From positions 84,167 through 148,166 of the forward strand of contig CAJNDS010000147.1 in assembly GCA_905221605.1 (NCBI GenBank): a stretch of DNA of 64,000 nucleotides, in the 5' to 3' direction. The notes beneath the pieces were generated by a model that searched no databases, had not been told where the DNA came from, and saw only the letters and a list, made by a program, of their open reading frames with translations. The position numbers and the translations under genes were made by a program. Below are positions 10,171 through 21,399 of this stretch, piece after piece. The stretch is from Symbiodinium natans (lineage: Eukaryota > Sar > Dinophyceae > Suessiales > Symbiodiniaceae). The stretch's first letter is position 1. Each line of letters opens with the position of its first letter.

Positions 10171-11480
10171 GCCCCTCAGCCCTATATGATCACCTTATTG
10201 AAGGCTACTTCGAACTACACATGAGGGGTTTAAGGTGTAGGGCGTCGGGAAGACCTAGACCTTGCAATTGAGAAATTCCGGGTTCATGTGTGGATGCTTT
10301 GGGGCACGAGAAGTCCTCAGGATTCCCCAGACCCCTTAAAAAACCCAAAAGGTGGATCCCTTTAAAGGTTCCTGAGAATGACCCAACAGCAGTATAGGGC
10401 ACTATTTGGATTTCTACTTAACCCGAAACCGTAAACCCTGAACCCTACACCCTAAACACCCTAAACACCCTAAACCCTACACCCCAAACCCTAAACCCTT
10501 TTTGGATCCTCCTAGGGGTCGGGTCCCTGGGGACTCCTCAAGGCTGCTCCCGGCTTTCTTTTCCCGAGGCCTCAAACCCTCAATCCTGAGGTCTGTTTAG
10601 GGTTTAGGGTGTAGGGTTTAGGGTGTAGGGTTTAGGGTGTAGGGTTTAGGGTTTAGGGTTTAGCCCTCCACCCCACCACGTGAACCCTCTCTGAACCCAG
10701 ACAGGGGGTACTCTTGCGGGAGCAAGTGCTACAGTCGCGATTTCGTCCAAGCCTCACCCTAAACCATTCAAACCTGCTATAGTGGCGATTTCGTCCAAGC
10801 CTCACCCTACACCCTTGAAACCCCAAACCCCAAACCCCAAACCCTAAACCCTAAACCCTAAACCCCAAACCCTAAACCCTTTAAACCCTAAACCCTAAAC
10901 CCATTGGCTCTCTGGGGGCCGGTCCGGTGTAAGTTCGAACGTGTGCAGTTGTTAGTTGCGCAGCTGCCGCTGGATCGGGTCCTTGGGATCTCGATCAGTT
11001 CCTCATCTAGGGTTTAGGGGGTTTTGGGTTTAGGGTTTAGGGTTTAAGGGTTTAAGGGTTTAAGGGTTTAAGGGTTTAAGGGTTTAAGGGTTTAAGGGTT
11101 TATGGGTTTAAGGGTTTAAGGGTTTAAGGGTGTAAGGGTTTAAGGGTTTGGGGTTATCTTTGGGATCTTGATCAACTCTTGCAGTTGGAGTTCGGGCGTT
11201 TAGCGTTTCTAGGGTTGATAGGGTTTGTAGGGTTTGTAGGGTTTATAGGGTTTACAGGGTTTACAGGGTTTATAGGATTTGTCGAGTTTAAGCGTTTTTT
11301 TTCGGGTTTTTTAGTGTTTCTAGGGCTTTTTTTGGCGGTTTATAGGGTTGAGAGTGTTAGGCTGTAAACAAGCCTTCAGCCCTAGAGTTGTCAAGGTTTC
11401 GGACGGATTCTGTATCCTAGGGTTTAGGGTTTAGGGTTTGGGGTTTAGGGTTTAGGGTTTAGGGTTTAGGGTAGATACAT
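10171..11480. other. ITS-rich spacer without recognised gene
   Basis: Several ITS arrays, including the octamer TTTAAGGG block at 11045-11150 and degenerate gggttt(a/g)tag units at 11215-11275. A ~33 bp direct duplication lies at 10728-10810. Confidence 0.65.
10728..10810. repeat. 33-bp direct duplication around a telomere-like junction
   Basis: 'gcgatttcgtccaagcctca' followed by ccctaaac or ccctacac occurs twice, about 49 bp apart, with a short 'aaccattcaaacctg' between. Confidence 0.7.
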
Positions 11481-11481
11481 G

Positions 11482-11625
11482 GTCCTTAGTATGGGCCCCT
11501 AATTGGGGACCCCTTACATACCCTTTTCAACCCAAGCGCCCATACTTCAGAACCCCTCAACATTCTTCCGAACCCCTCAAACGGAGGTAAGGGACCATAG
11601 CAAGGGACCATATAACCACACTTAG
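11482..11625. mobile_element. MITE family H copy
   Basis: Imperfect foldback starting atacatggtcc-ttagtatgggcccc and ending gcaagggaccatataacc. Relatives are at 21270-21392 and 46838-46985. Confidence 0.5.
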
Positions 11626-11639
11626 ACCAAACCCTAAAC

Positions 11640-13790
11640 CCTAAACTCTAAATCCTAAGTCCTTCTAAACCCTCAACCCGAAAGACAGCAGGGACCATGT
11701 AGCTCCCCTTGAGGGGGAGTTCCCTAAACCCTTAGCCCTAAGCCCTAAGCCCTGAATCCTAAGCCCTGAATCCTAACCATAAACTCTAAACCCTAAACCC
11801 TAAACTGGGTTTGCCGGTGGATGGAAGACCTATCTGCCCAGGAGGATTGGGTTTTCGTGGTTGGGGTCCGGGTTGTTTGGGCTTGGGTGTAGGGGTCAGG
11901 GGACTGGGTTAGGGGGTAGGGGTTCGGGTTCAGGTTTAGGGTTTGGGCTTTTAAGGGTTTAGGGTTTTAGGGTTCAGGGCTTATGTTTCAACCGATGCAA
12001 AGAAGGGTTTGAGTGCTATTCCATGCAAGCACACCAACGGGCTCTAAAGCCCTGAAGCGTGAACCCCCTGAGAAACATTCCTTATATAAACCCGAAAAAC
12101 CTGATACCCTAAACCCTATACCTTGTGGACGAAATGAACCCTAAAAGGGTTTATGGTTCACATATTCATATACCTTAATAGGCATCATAGTAGTATAGGG
12201 TATATGACCCAAACTTTGGGGAGCATTTGGTCCCCAAGGTATAGACACGTGGCTGGATGGTTTCGGGCTTCGAGTTTAGGGTTTTGTGTTTAGGTCTTCC
12301 TCTTTCGGGACCCCAAGACGATGCAGCGACAGTGAACTTTAGTAGTGCCAAGCGGCCGTCAGCCAGGTTCATGGTGTGTAGATGCATTGAGCCCGGCGAC
12401 GTTTAGGAGTTTAGCATGGACGCGTTGTGGCAACGTCCTTGGAGGTGTCGGTCAACTTTTGCTTCGAGAACCGTGTTTGGTGACCTAGTTGCAAACTACC
12501 CGTGCGCGTTCATGTCACTTGGGCCAGGAATACCGCAGGGCCAACTAAGTATAGGTGGCCTTGCAAACCCTAGACCTTAAATCCTAGACCCTAGACCCTA
12601 GACCCTAAACCCTAAACCCTACCAGATGTAGTTCCGTTACCAGCCCCTGAAGCCCTACAAAGCCCTTAACGCCCTGGAGCCTTCAAAGCCTTCCTCGGAG
12701 TTTTGGGCTGGTTTGCGTTTAGGCTTGAGGGAGCCCTGAAGCAAAAAAGGTGTAGGTTTAGGGTTTAGGGTTGAGGGTTTAGAGGTTAGGGCTTAGGGTT
12801 TAGGGTTTAGGGCAACCGACAGATGCTTCAAGAGCTTCAAGAGCTTGGGGACGGAGGCGGGTCCCCGTAGCGAGGCCCAAACCCACGAACCAGCTTATCG
12901 ACGATCATGAGATTGGTTTGTTGTTTCGGGCCATTCTGGAGTTGCAGAAAACAAAAGGATGATATTCCTAGGATACCAGAATCCTACAACCCCAGAAAGC
13001 TAGAATGCTGTAGTGCTGTGATACTACGAGACTACTATGTTACCATGACACTCTAGCAAGATCATGACACAATCCAGTCGTCATACTCATATGCCAGTAG
13101 GCCCTTGGGAATTAGGTTTTCTCTTATTGGGTTTAAGAGGATCATATTCAGGAATATTTTTCAAAGGGCCATCCTAGTTTCCTACAATGTTGTACGGAAA
13201 TTTAGAACCAGGCCTTCCCACTCAACAAGGAAGGCCCGATGAAACCCTGAACCATAAACCCTAAATCCTAAATCGAACCCCTAAACTCTAAACCCTAAAT
13301 CCTAAGCCCTAAGCCCCAAGCCCTAAACCCTAAACCCTAAATCCTAAACCCTCACCGGTTCAGTTGGGGGGCCCCCGCTCCGGGGCCGGCTTCTGCGCCT
13401 TTGCAAGATTCGGCCGTCGTCTTTCAGCCTGTATCTCGAAAAGCCCTGGACGCCAAACCCTAAACCCTTGATTGGGGTTTAGGTTTTAGGGTTAGGATGT
13501 AGGGTTTAGGGCAAGGCCCCCCCGCCCCCTCCCTCTAAACCAAACCCTATAAACCCCAATCACGTCAAGCACTTCAAGAGTTGAGGCTGTCTCACGAGTG
13601 ATCTGGAGCAGTCCTCACTTCCAATCGCACGCCTAAATCTTGCTGTGCCTGCAGGAGGGTAAGTATCGGAGAAAGGGTGGGGAGGAAGGGGGTTGCGACT
13701 GCAGAAAGTAAGGTGTTGGCAGTTGCATCATGTCAGGGCAGAGATCAACGGGAGTTTTTTCTGTGATTATGTGTTAGCATTTGCATTAAT
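11640..13790. other. No gene seen; ITS fragments and unique spacers
   Basis: Many short CCCTAAA/TTTAGGG runs. Spacers such as 12290-12560 and 12960-13110 are unique sequence but contain no convincing exon. 13120-13165 shares 'gggtttaagaggatcatattca' with 3560 and 61105. Confidence 0.55.
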
Positions 13791-13800
13791 TAGAAAAACA

Positions 13801-13913
13801 TGGTACCCCAGTGGTACCCTTTGTTTGTGCATTTCGTTCAAGGTTCGCTTATAGAGTTATCAAGCAACCCCAAAAAGGGTATCCTTATTATAGCATGGTT
13901 ACTGGGCTACCAA
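13801..13913. mobile_element. MITE family B copy, ~113 bp
   Basis: Ends are tggtaccccagtggtaccct and its partner 'atggttactgggctaccaa', with the internal 'accccaaaaagggta'. Other copies are at 27207 and 46309. The 93-aa ORF crossing it is spurious. Confidence 0.75.
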
Positions 13914-15343
13914 GTACGCTGTTGCTTATTATTGTATATGATTGTATGCTACTGGAGTTGTCCTGTGCAAAACCTAAAGTGTAGGGAATGTTGGGTTTGC
14001 CCATCGATTTGCCGAGAAGAGGGCTGGCGGATGACGGCGAAACTTTTTGCATGCGCTGAAAGAAAGTTTTCAGAGGCATGAAGTTGCGAGCCAGACACGA
14101 TGCTTTAATCTGCTTTCGCGTGCACAGGTCTGCTGGCTTGCGTGAGGCCTCACCGCCGTGCAGTGTTGTTTCTTGTGGCTAAGGCGAATAAACCCTAAAC
14201 CCTAAGCTAAGCCCTGAAGCCATAGGACACTTCGCCCGAAATGCGAAGAGTCCCCAACGCATCATTGGAGCTGAGGGCCCTAAACCCTATGTAATCCCTT
14301 CAGTGCCTGAAAGCCTTAGACCTTCAAACCCTTAAACCCTTACCCTAAACCCTAAACCCTAAACCCTAAACCCTAAACCCTAAACCCTTAAGCCCTAAAC
14401 CCAGCAGGGGTTCGAAGCTGAAGAGAATGCCCCTTTCATCCCGGAAAAAGGCCCAACCTCAAACCCCAAACCCCCACCCATCGTCTCCTAAGAAACTATA
14501 GAATTAGGGTTCAGCGTTTAGGGCTAAGGTTCAGGGTTTAGGGTTTAGGGTTTAGGGTTTAGGGTTTAGGGATGCGTTCCGCTTATGTAGAGCGCCTAAA
14601 CCCTAAACCCTAAACCCTAGACGTGCGTCAAGATGCTATGTATGCTTGCACCTCGGGGGGCCTCGAAAGTCCGGCTGCGCCCTCGCCAGACGAAATGGAC
14701 GTCGGCTGCCACAAGTGCTGAGTGTGCATGGGGTTCTGGGGCTTCGGGTTGAGGGTTTAGGGTTTAGGTTCCCTAAACCCTAAACCCTCAACCCTAAACC
14801 CTAAACCCTAAACCCCAAACCCTAAACCCTAGACCGTAATCCAGGGTTTGTAGGGCCTTGGGGGGCCGGCTCGAAGTCTGCACAAACTTGTAAAAAACCC
14901 CGGGAACCCTGCACCCTCCACGTGCCGACCATACCGTGCAAAGCCGGTTGTAAAGAGACCTTTCAATGTAAAGGCGATTACCTCCGCGCAAAAAGAAGAG
15001 GCTCTGGTCTAGGGTTTAGGGTTTAGGGTTTAGGGTTTAGGGTTTAGGGTTTAGGGTTTAGGGAGTTTAGGGTTTAGGGGGATTAGGGTTTTGGGTTTTG
15101 GGTTTTGGGTTTTGGGTTTTGGCGGTCCCCCCGCTCCCTCAACCATCCCCCCCCTTTTCAAACCCCAAGTAAACCCCAAATGCAACCCCAAAATGTCCCC
15201 CCCCCCCCCCCCCCCCAAAAGAAAGAGGCAAGAAACACAACAAGCACACCCTAAACCCTAAACCCTAAACCCTAAGTTGGACCCTTGAACCGAACCCAAA
15301 AACCCTGAAGCTCGAAGTGGACTCCAAGCAAGCCGAAAACCCT
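13914..15343. other. No gene seen; ITS arrays (14341-14400, 15008-15120) and spacers
   Basis: Includes a G-strand array grading into TTTTGGG units at 15085-15120 and C-rich runs. The ORF at 14794-14991 on the minus strand is repeat-derived. Confidence 0.55.
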
Positions 15344-15510
15344 ACTTGGAGGTTCATGGTGCTGGCTGGTACTTCTAATTGGGTTTAGTTTTTTTTTAGG
15401 GTTTGGGGCTAATAACCCCAGTTATCAGTCTACTTACAACCTACTTCGAGGACTTAGGGGGCGGGCTCGTAAGTACAATTCTAATTGGGTATACCCATGA
15501 ACCTCCAAGT
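15344..15510. mobile_element. MITE family A copy
   Basis: Terminal repeats acttggaggttcatggt and 'cccatgaacctccaagt'; the centre is diverged. Confidence 0.75.
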
Positions 15511-15764
15511 AAGCTCCGGAACCCGCCAGAAAGTGCTCTTACTAAACCCTAAACCCTACACCCTCCCTAAACCCTAAACCCTAAACCCTAATCATGGAAG
15601 CCTCACCCCTAAGCCCCGGAACCCACCAAAAAGCCCTCGGAGAGGCCCAAGACCGGCGACTCCCCCTTAACAGCTGCTGAGGACCCATAAGCCCTCCAGA
15701 AGCCTCTAACTAGGCTCTTCAGGTTTAGGGTTTAGGGTTTAGGGTTTAGGGTTTAGGGGGTACG

Positions 15765-15796
15765 GCCATTTTGGCTCAAGCCATTCTTGCTACGAG
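15765..15796 (+). other. Relict dinoflagellate spliced leader, apparently two in tandem
   Basis: GCCATTTTGGCTCAAG at 15765-15780 matches exactly the last 16 nt of the dinoflagellate spliced leader (known consensus DCCGTAGCCATTTTGGCTCAAG). It is followed directly by ccattcttgctacgag, which looks like a decayed second CCATTTTGGCTCAAG. Tandem relicts beginning at CCATT are the known footprint of repeated rounds of trans-splicing, reverse transcription and reinsertion. The CCGTA part of the leader is not preserved; an ITS array abuts the relict on its 5' side. Confidence 0.8.
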
Positions 15797-15856
15797 GCCC
15801 AAGCTGGGCAAGCCCAATTAGGTGCAGCGATTGAAAGGTCCAGTGCCGCTTCTACA

Positions 15857-16501
15857 ATGGTATCCGAGAGGAATCGGCTGGCTTCGAACATTGCCTTTTC
15901 CCTCAGAAAAGCAAAATCCTTGCAGTTGCAGAGTGTCACAGACATTTTGTCACTTGCCTTGCATACACTGGTGGGTTTAGAGACGGAGCCTTCAACACAC
16001 TACGCGACTGTTGGTTCAGAGAGAAGGACAATCAGTTTGTGCGCCGCGCTCGAGCCCAAGTACCATGACGCAAGTTCTCAAACCACGGCCAAGATGGCGA
16101 CTGAGAGCGAGTTTGAGGCTTTTGGTCACCAGCTTGTTGTGCAGACCGAAGAAAAACTTCGAGACTTTCGTTCCTTGATGGACCGCAGTATGAAGCTGTT
16201 AGAAGAACGAGCCGCGACCATTAAGCAGCTGGAGACTAAGCTGTTCCAAGCTGAGCCAAGTGCACCAGCCCCAGATTTGAGACCCCTTGTACATGACCAA
16301 CCACTTCAGAATGCACAATCTGCCAAGAGGCAGCGCTTGCACGCAGCACTTCAGCGGATGCAATCCTCGAGCCACGCGTCCATCCGACCTACCGTTGACC
16401 TAGAAACCTTGAGAAGACAGCATCGTGATGAGCGTCTTGCGCAGAAGGCAGCACGTAGGCTTGCAAGGCAGGATGCAGAACAGAAAGGACCTGGTGTGTA
16501 G
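15857..16501 (+). CDS. Retroposed gene for a 214-aa coiled-coil protein of unknown function
   Basis: An intronless frame starts 60 bases after the relict leader and ends with TAG at 16499-16501. The protein begins MVSERNRLASNIAFSLRKAK. Residues ~95-130 form a probable coiled coil (LRDFRSLMDRSMKLLEERAA, then heptad-like IKQLETKL). A basic patch KRQRLH and an Arg/Lys/Ala-rich C-terminus (LAQKAARRLARQDAEQK) follow. No catalytic motif or family recognised. The combination of spliced-leader relict, lack of introns and an A-run at 16778-16783 marks it as a processed retrocopy of a trans-spliced mRNA. The intact frame suggests it is recent or still selected. Promoter unknown. Confidence 0.7.
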   Translation: MVSERNRLASNIAFSLRKAKSLQLQSVTDILSLALHTLVGLETEPSTHYATVGSERRTISLCAALEPKYHDASSQTTAKMATESEFEAFGHQLVVQTEEKLRDFRSLMDRSMKLLEERAATIKQLETKLFQAEPSAPAPDLRPLVHDQPLQNAQSAKRQRLHAALQRMQSSSHASIRPTVDLETLRRQHRDERLAQKAARRLARQDAEQKGPGV

Positions 16502-16959
16502 ATCGCCTTTTTCCGAAAAAAAGTGATTGTGTACAGCTATTTTCTTTTCGACGAGTCCTGAGGGGTGGAGGGAGTGTAGCTTTGGACAGTGCTGGCGATG
16601 TCACGAGCACGTTGCTGGCCTTTTCTGAGTGCCCTTGCTTGAGTTTCAGTTAGTTTCCTCAGAGGTGTCGGCTCATGCTCGCCTTGCTTGGACAGTAGGG
16701 TGTGCGAGTGCGAGTGGCACTTGACTTCTTGAGAGTGTTGCTGAGACTTTCCGGCCAGGACATCATAGCCCGGATGCAAAAAAGGGGGCTTACAAGTACA
16801 GTTTGGGATGCTGATCCTGACTAGGGATGATCATAGGGGTGCTCCTTTCAGGGATTGTTAGTAGAGGGTGGAACGTCCCAAAGTGCAGCCATAATTGGGG
16901 TTCGAAATACCCCTTAAGACCCTCAACTCCCCAGCCTCCGAAGCACGAACCTCCTCAAC

Positions 16960-18195
16960 CCTATACCCTAAACCCTAAAACCCGAAAAACCCTGAAAACC
17001 CTGAAAAACCCTAAAAGCCCGAACACACACTAAAAACCCTCAAAACCCTAAACCCTAAAAGCCCTAAAAGCCCTAAACCCGACGGCTCGAGCTGAGGAAG
17101 CGGTGCGCCGACGCCGGCGTGCTGCCTCGCTCCTGCGGCAGCGAGGTGCCTTGGTCGGCTTAAGGGTTTTTTAAGGGTTTCTTAAGACATTTTTTTGAAA
17201 GTTTTTGTTTGTTTAAACCCTTAAAGCCGAAAACCCTAAAGCCGTAAACCCGAAATCCCTAAAACCCTAAGACCCTAAATCCCTAAAACCCTAAAGCCCT
17301 AAAACCCTAGACCCCAAAACACCCTGAAACCCTAAACCACTAAACCCTAAAGAACCCTGAAAAGCCCTGAACCCTGAACCCTAAAACCCTAAAACCTTAA
17401 CGCCCCTAAACCCTAAAACCCTAAACCCCCAAACCATGAAACCCTGGACCCTGGGAATCCTAAAACCCCAAAAAGCCTGAAACCCTAAAACCCTAGACCC
17501 TAGACCCTATACCCTACCCCTAAACCCAAAACCCTAAAACCCTAAAGCCCCAAAACCCCAGAAACCCTAAAAACCCCAAAGCCCTAAACAAAAACCCTTC
17601 AGACCCTAAAACCCTTATCCCCCCCTAAAAACGCTAAAACCCTAAGAACCCGAAAGCCCTCAACCCCTAAAACCACCCAAAAACCCCTAAAAACCCCTAA
17701 ACCCTAAAGCCCGAAAAACCCAAAGCCCTAAAACCCGAAAACGCCTTAACCCCAAACCCTAAACCCTAAACCCGCAAAAACCCAAAGCCGTAAAACCCGA
17801 GAACCCGAAGCCGCAACCCTAAAAACCCATAAACCCTAAACCTTAAAACTCCAAAAATCCTTAAAACACCCAAAGCCCTAAAACCCGAAAACACAACCCC
17901 AAAAACTCCTAAACCCTAAGCTTAAAACTCCAAAAAAAACCAAAGCCCTAAACCCGAAAACACAACCAAACTCTTAAAACCCTAAAACCCTTAAACCCTA
18001 AACTCCAAAGATCCTAAAAAACGCAAAGCCCCAAAACCCGAAAACCCGAAACCGCAACCCTAAAAGCCCCTAAACCCTAAACCTTAAAACTCCAAAAATC
18101 CTAAAAAAAACAAAGCCCTAAAACCCGAAAACGCCGAAGCCCTAAACCCCCAAAACCCAAAGCCCTAACACCCGAAAACGCAACCCTGAGCCTGC
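16960..18195. repeat. Degenerate telomere-derived satellite (CCCTAAAA-like), ~1.2 kb
   Basis: Almost continuous variants of accctaaa(a), cccgaaa and gccctaaa. From ~17700 a higher-order period of roughly 100-120 bp appears, marked by 'aaaactccaaaaatcc' and 'caaagccctaaaacccgaaaa'. Interrupted at 17080-17160 by a GC-rich segment readable as EEAVRRRRRAASLLRQRG, a possible exon island. Confidence 0.8.
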
Positions 18196-18263
18196 GCCAG
18201 GCGCTGGCCCCTGGCAGCGGCTCGTGTTCCCAGGCGTTGATTATGTTGGGCCGTGATTTTTTG

Positions 18264-18358
18264 CTTTAGGGTTTAGGGTTTAGGGTTTAGGGTTTAGGGT
18301 TTAGGGTTTAGGGTTTAGGGTTTAGGGTTTAGGGTTTAGGGTTTAGGGTTTAGGGTTT
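18264..18358. repeat. Interstitial telomeric array TTTAGGG, ~13 units
   Basis: Near-perfect G-strand heptamers. Confidence 0.95.
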
Positions 18359-19328
18359 GCTGTGATAGGGCGTAGATGCTGTGAAGGTTAGGTTTCGGAA
18401 CAAGCTCGAAAGCTTCGTGAGGTGCTGAAGAGCAGCTTTGGCCCGATTGTGGAGGGCCGTCTAAACACTTTTCTCCCACCCCACGCCGTCCAAGGCGGCA
18501 AAACCACCCAAACCTATTCCTTTTAGGGTTTAGGCCTAAACTCAGACGACAGTCCACTCTTCAAAACTTTGATGTTGGTTGAATCCGAGAGTCAGGGGTG
18601 AAGGTAAGATAGAGGCCCCGAAAGCAGGGGGCCGGGTGGGGCACAAACAGAGAGTGGGGGGGGGGGGGCCAGAGGCAGCGGGCCAGGGACCAGTACTAAT
18701 CCCGAAAAAAACGTGTTCCGGTACCGGGCCCATCATGGGCGCTACCGACCCCCATGCTGCAGCATGGGAGGCGGGCGAGCGACCTGGGTCGGCTTGAGGT
18801 CAAAGGGCTTAAGCGCCCCCCAACGTAGGGGGGCGGCCTAGGCCCTGAGTTTAGGGCTTAAGGTTTCTGGTTTAGGGTTCGGGTTTGGGGTTTCGGGTTT
18901 TGGGGATTTAGGCTTTTTTGAGGGGGGGATCAGGTTGTTCAGTTTTTTGCTTGTAAACTACTTAGGGTTTTGGGGGTTTAGGTTGATTTGTTTTTTTGGG
19001 GTGGGGGGGGGGGAGGGGGGGGGGGGTGGTTGGTGTTCAGGGTTTTGGTGGTTCAGGGTCTAGGATGCTTGGGCGAAGTCTCTGGGAAAGGATGCTTGGG
19101 CACCACCAGCTTTTATAGGTCTTTGGATTTAGTGTCAGGGGTTACAACTATGGCCCGTTGGTTTGGGGGCACCCAAAGCAGAGGGAGCCGTACTTGTCGC
19201 AGGGTGCCCGGGATCGTGATTGAACAGCTGTCTTGGGAAACCGTGTGGGGGCCTGATACTTCGGTGCCCCCCATGCCCCCGACGTTGCAAGGCCTTCGCA
19301 AGCCCCTACTTATGTGGAGCGCTTATAT

Positions 19329-19451
19329 CATGGGTTCCCCTACTACCCTTACCTCCACCGCCCCCCTAGGTTCCCCCCCCCCGCCCATAATTAAGGCTTT
19401 TTAGGTTACCCTAGGGTGGGTAGGGTGGGTAGTTTACAGCGGGGTAGCATG
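19329..19451. mobile_element. MITE family E copy
   Basis: Starts catgggttcccctactaccc and closes with ggggtagcatg; the interior has 'cccccctaggttccccc' and 'ataattaaggct' as in the copies at 3391 and 33744. Confidence 0.65.
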
Positions 19452-19854
19452 AGTATATCAGGGCTATTGTTGGCCACCTACAGTCTTTGACAGCACTCCG
19501 ACAACCCCCGCCATTGACTTAACAACCTACCCTGAAACCGAAAACCCTAAACCAGCGCTTTCCTGGGTGTGGCAAGTTGCTAGCAGCTCAGGCGTTTAGG
19601 CTTAGGGTTTTAGGGGTTTGGGTTCAACCCGGCTGGCTTCGTAGAGACCTAGATGCAACAAGGGTATAGGGTTTAGGGTTCAGGGTGTAGGGTACCTGTA
19701 GTTTGTGTCAGCATCCTGTGATTTCTTCACAGTTGGTGCAACGACCAGTTCTTCTCTCTCCGGGTTTTCACTAGGCGGGTGGCACAAAAAGCTAAACCCC
19801 AAACCCGGCGGGACCCATCCACGACACACTCCTGGTCTCACTGAAGGGCCCTAG

Positions 19855-19919
19855 TATGGTTATAAGTACAGTTATAAGTACAGTTATAATTGGTTAATCA
19901 GTACCATGAACCTCCAAGT
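19855..19919. mobile_element. MITE family A, half copy with internal duplication
   Basis: Only the right half remains. 'ataagtacagtt' is doubled before the terminal 'taccatgaacctccaagt'. Confidence 0.65.
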
Positions 19920-20967
19920 AGGGCAGCTCAGAACTGCAGCAGGATTTGAAGCGGGGCTTTGGCATGGGGGTCTGTGTTGGTTTTTTTTTAAAGTTGCACT
20001 TTAGGGGAGTCTAGTTAATTGTCATCGATGGGCAGTGAGGTTCTCCTGGCGAGTGCTCCGCAATCAACAGGGGAGGCCAGCCTTTGTGTGAGTTTTGGGG
20101 CTTGTTGTTTCTAAACCCCGGTGGTGATAATGTCTGCGTCAGGCGGAGAATTAGCGTTTTGGAATGTGTGGTACTCAGCACAAGGGTTAAAGGGGTTGTG
20201 GCCTTTGGCTCAGAGGATTACGTAACGCCCCGAGCTGGCAGCCTGTAGCTGGCAGCCTGTGCAACAGCCTCTCAACCCAAACCTCAGCCCCTTCGCATCG
20301 TTGTGCGAAGTACAAGCCCATGGCAGTTCGAACCCAGGGTTTAGGGTTTAGGGTTAAGTGCCCTTAGTCGGTGCGAGTCGGGTTAGCTTCATTTCACCAA
20401 CCACAGGCTTGCCTAGAGGTCACAGAGTCCCTAGGCTTACACCGAAACTCAGTGAGCTTGCGCATCAGAACTCTGCAGACCTCTGTGCTTGGGGAACTGT
20501 GCACTTATATCACCAGGTAGCCGAGTCCTGCATATGGGTGCCCCATAATTGCAGCAAGGGTGCCTGTACGCGGTCCCACCTTACCCTGGACTTTGGTCTG
20601 GGTTCAAAAAGTGTGTCGCAGGGGCGTCTGTACCCGAGCCCTTTCAGAAGACAGGGTGATGTAGCTTCATATGCCTTCACAAAGACGCGTGAGGTCAGCA
20701 CTGTGCACCCAGCATGACTTACTGTCGGTTTCGGAGGTTGGGTTTCTAGGGTTTCAGGTTTTGGGTTCAACAAATGTCGAGCCTCTGCTCCCGCAGTGCT
20801 GTGGCCAAAGAACCCTAAACCTACTATTTGCATCAGAACCCCCCAAAAAACTTACAAAAGTTTTCTTCCTTCTAAGGGCAGGAAAGGGAACATTCTTTGG
20901 GGAGGGTCTTTAAGCAAAGAATAGAACCCTAAACCCTAAGCCCTAAGCCCTAAACGCTAAGCCCGAG

Positions 20968-21064
20968 CAGGAGCCCCGTGGCAGCCTCCACGGTGATTCT
21001 CCTGCGAACTATCCGTTCCTGTGCGGCCTTCGCGCCCTCGGCCGCAGCTTCAAGAAACATTGTA
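20968..21064 (+). CDS. Exon island, unidentified
   Basis: Between ITS arrays a GC-rich open frame reads QEPRGSLHGDSPANYPFLCG, then LRALGRSFKKH. Preceded by gcccgag, a possible acceptor. No family recognised. Confidence 0.25.
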
Positions 21065-21269
21065 GGGTTTAGGGTTTGGGGTTTAGGGTTTGGGGTTTAG
21101 GGTTTAGGGTTTATGGGAGTCCAGTCAGTAGCACTGGGAGCCTGTGCTTGGGCAGTTTCTGGCAGCACCCACGGGAGTCCGGATGCAAAAAGGGTTTAGG
21201 GTTTCGGGTTTAGGGTTTAGGGCTTAGGGCTTAGGGTTTAGGGTTTAGGGTTTAGGGTTTAGGGTTCCA

Positions 21270-21392
21270 AGTATGGGCCCTTACTTTGGGTCCCTTGTTT
21301 CATGGCCCTTATATACACGAAAGAGAACAAGGCCTCATACTTCGGCTCCCTGCAAACAAGGGCACGGGACCACACGAAGGGTCCATGCTTCC
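21270..21392. mobile_element. MITE family H copy
   Basis: Imperfect foldback from 'ccaagtatgggcccttact' to 'gggaccacacgaagggtccatgctt'. Confidence 0.45.
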
Positions 21393-21399
21393 AACCGTA

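Larger units (their letters stand above)
15759..16783 (+). mobile_element. Retroposed mRNA unit (leader relict to poly-A relict)
   Basis: Bounded on the 5' side by the spliced-leader relict and on the 3' side by cggatgcaaaaaagg. Between lie a ~60-nt 5' UTR, the 214-aa frame and a ~275-nt 3' UTR. No target-site duplication was recognised; the 5' side runs into TTTAGGG repeats and the 3' side into G-rich sequence. Confidence 0.65.
18360..20340. other. No gene recognised; G-rich low complexity, ITS and MITEs
   Basis: Contains poly-G rich stretches at 18655-18670 and 19000-19030. The 138-aa frame crossing 18988-19404 spans low-complexity DNA and a MITE and is not credible. Confidence 0.55.

Noticed and set aside
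20190-20345. tRNA-like ending 'agttcgaaccc'
   Set aside because: No acceptor stem, D-arm or anticodon arm could be folded upstream.
20358-20717. 119-aa ORF on the plus strand
   Set aside because: It begins right after a telomeric array and shows no motif, and a minus frame of similar length overlaps it. Could be real but unsupported.
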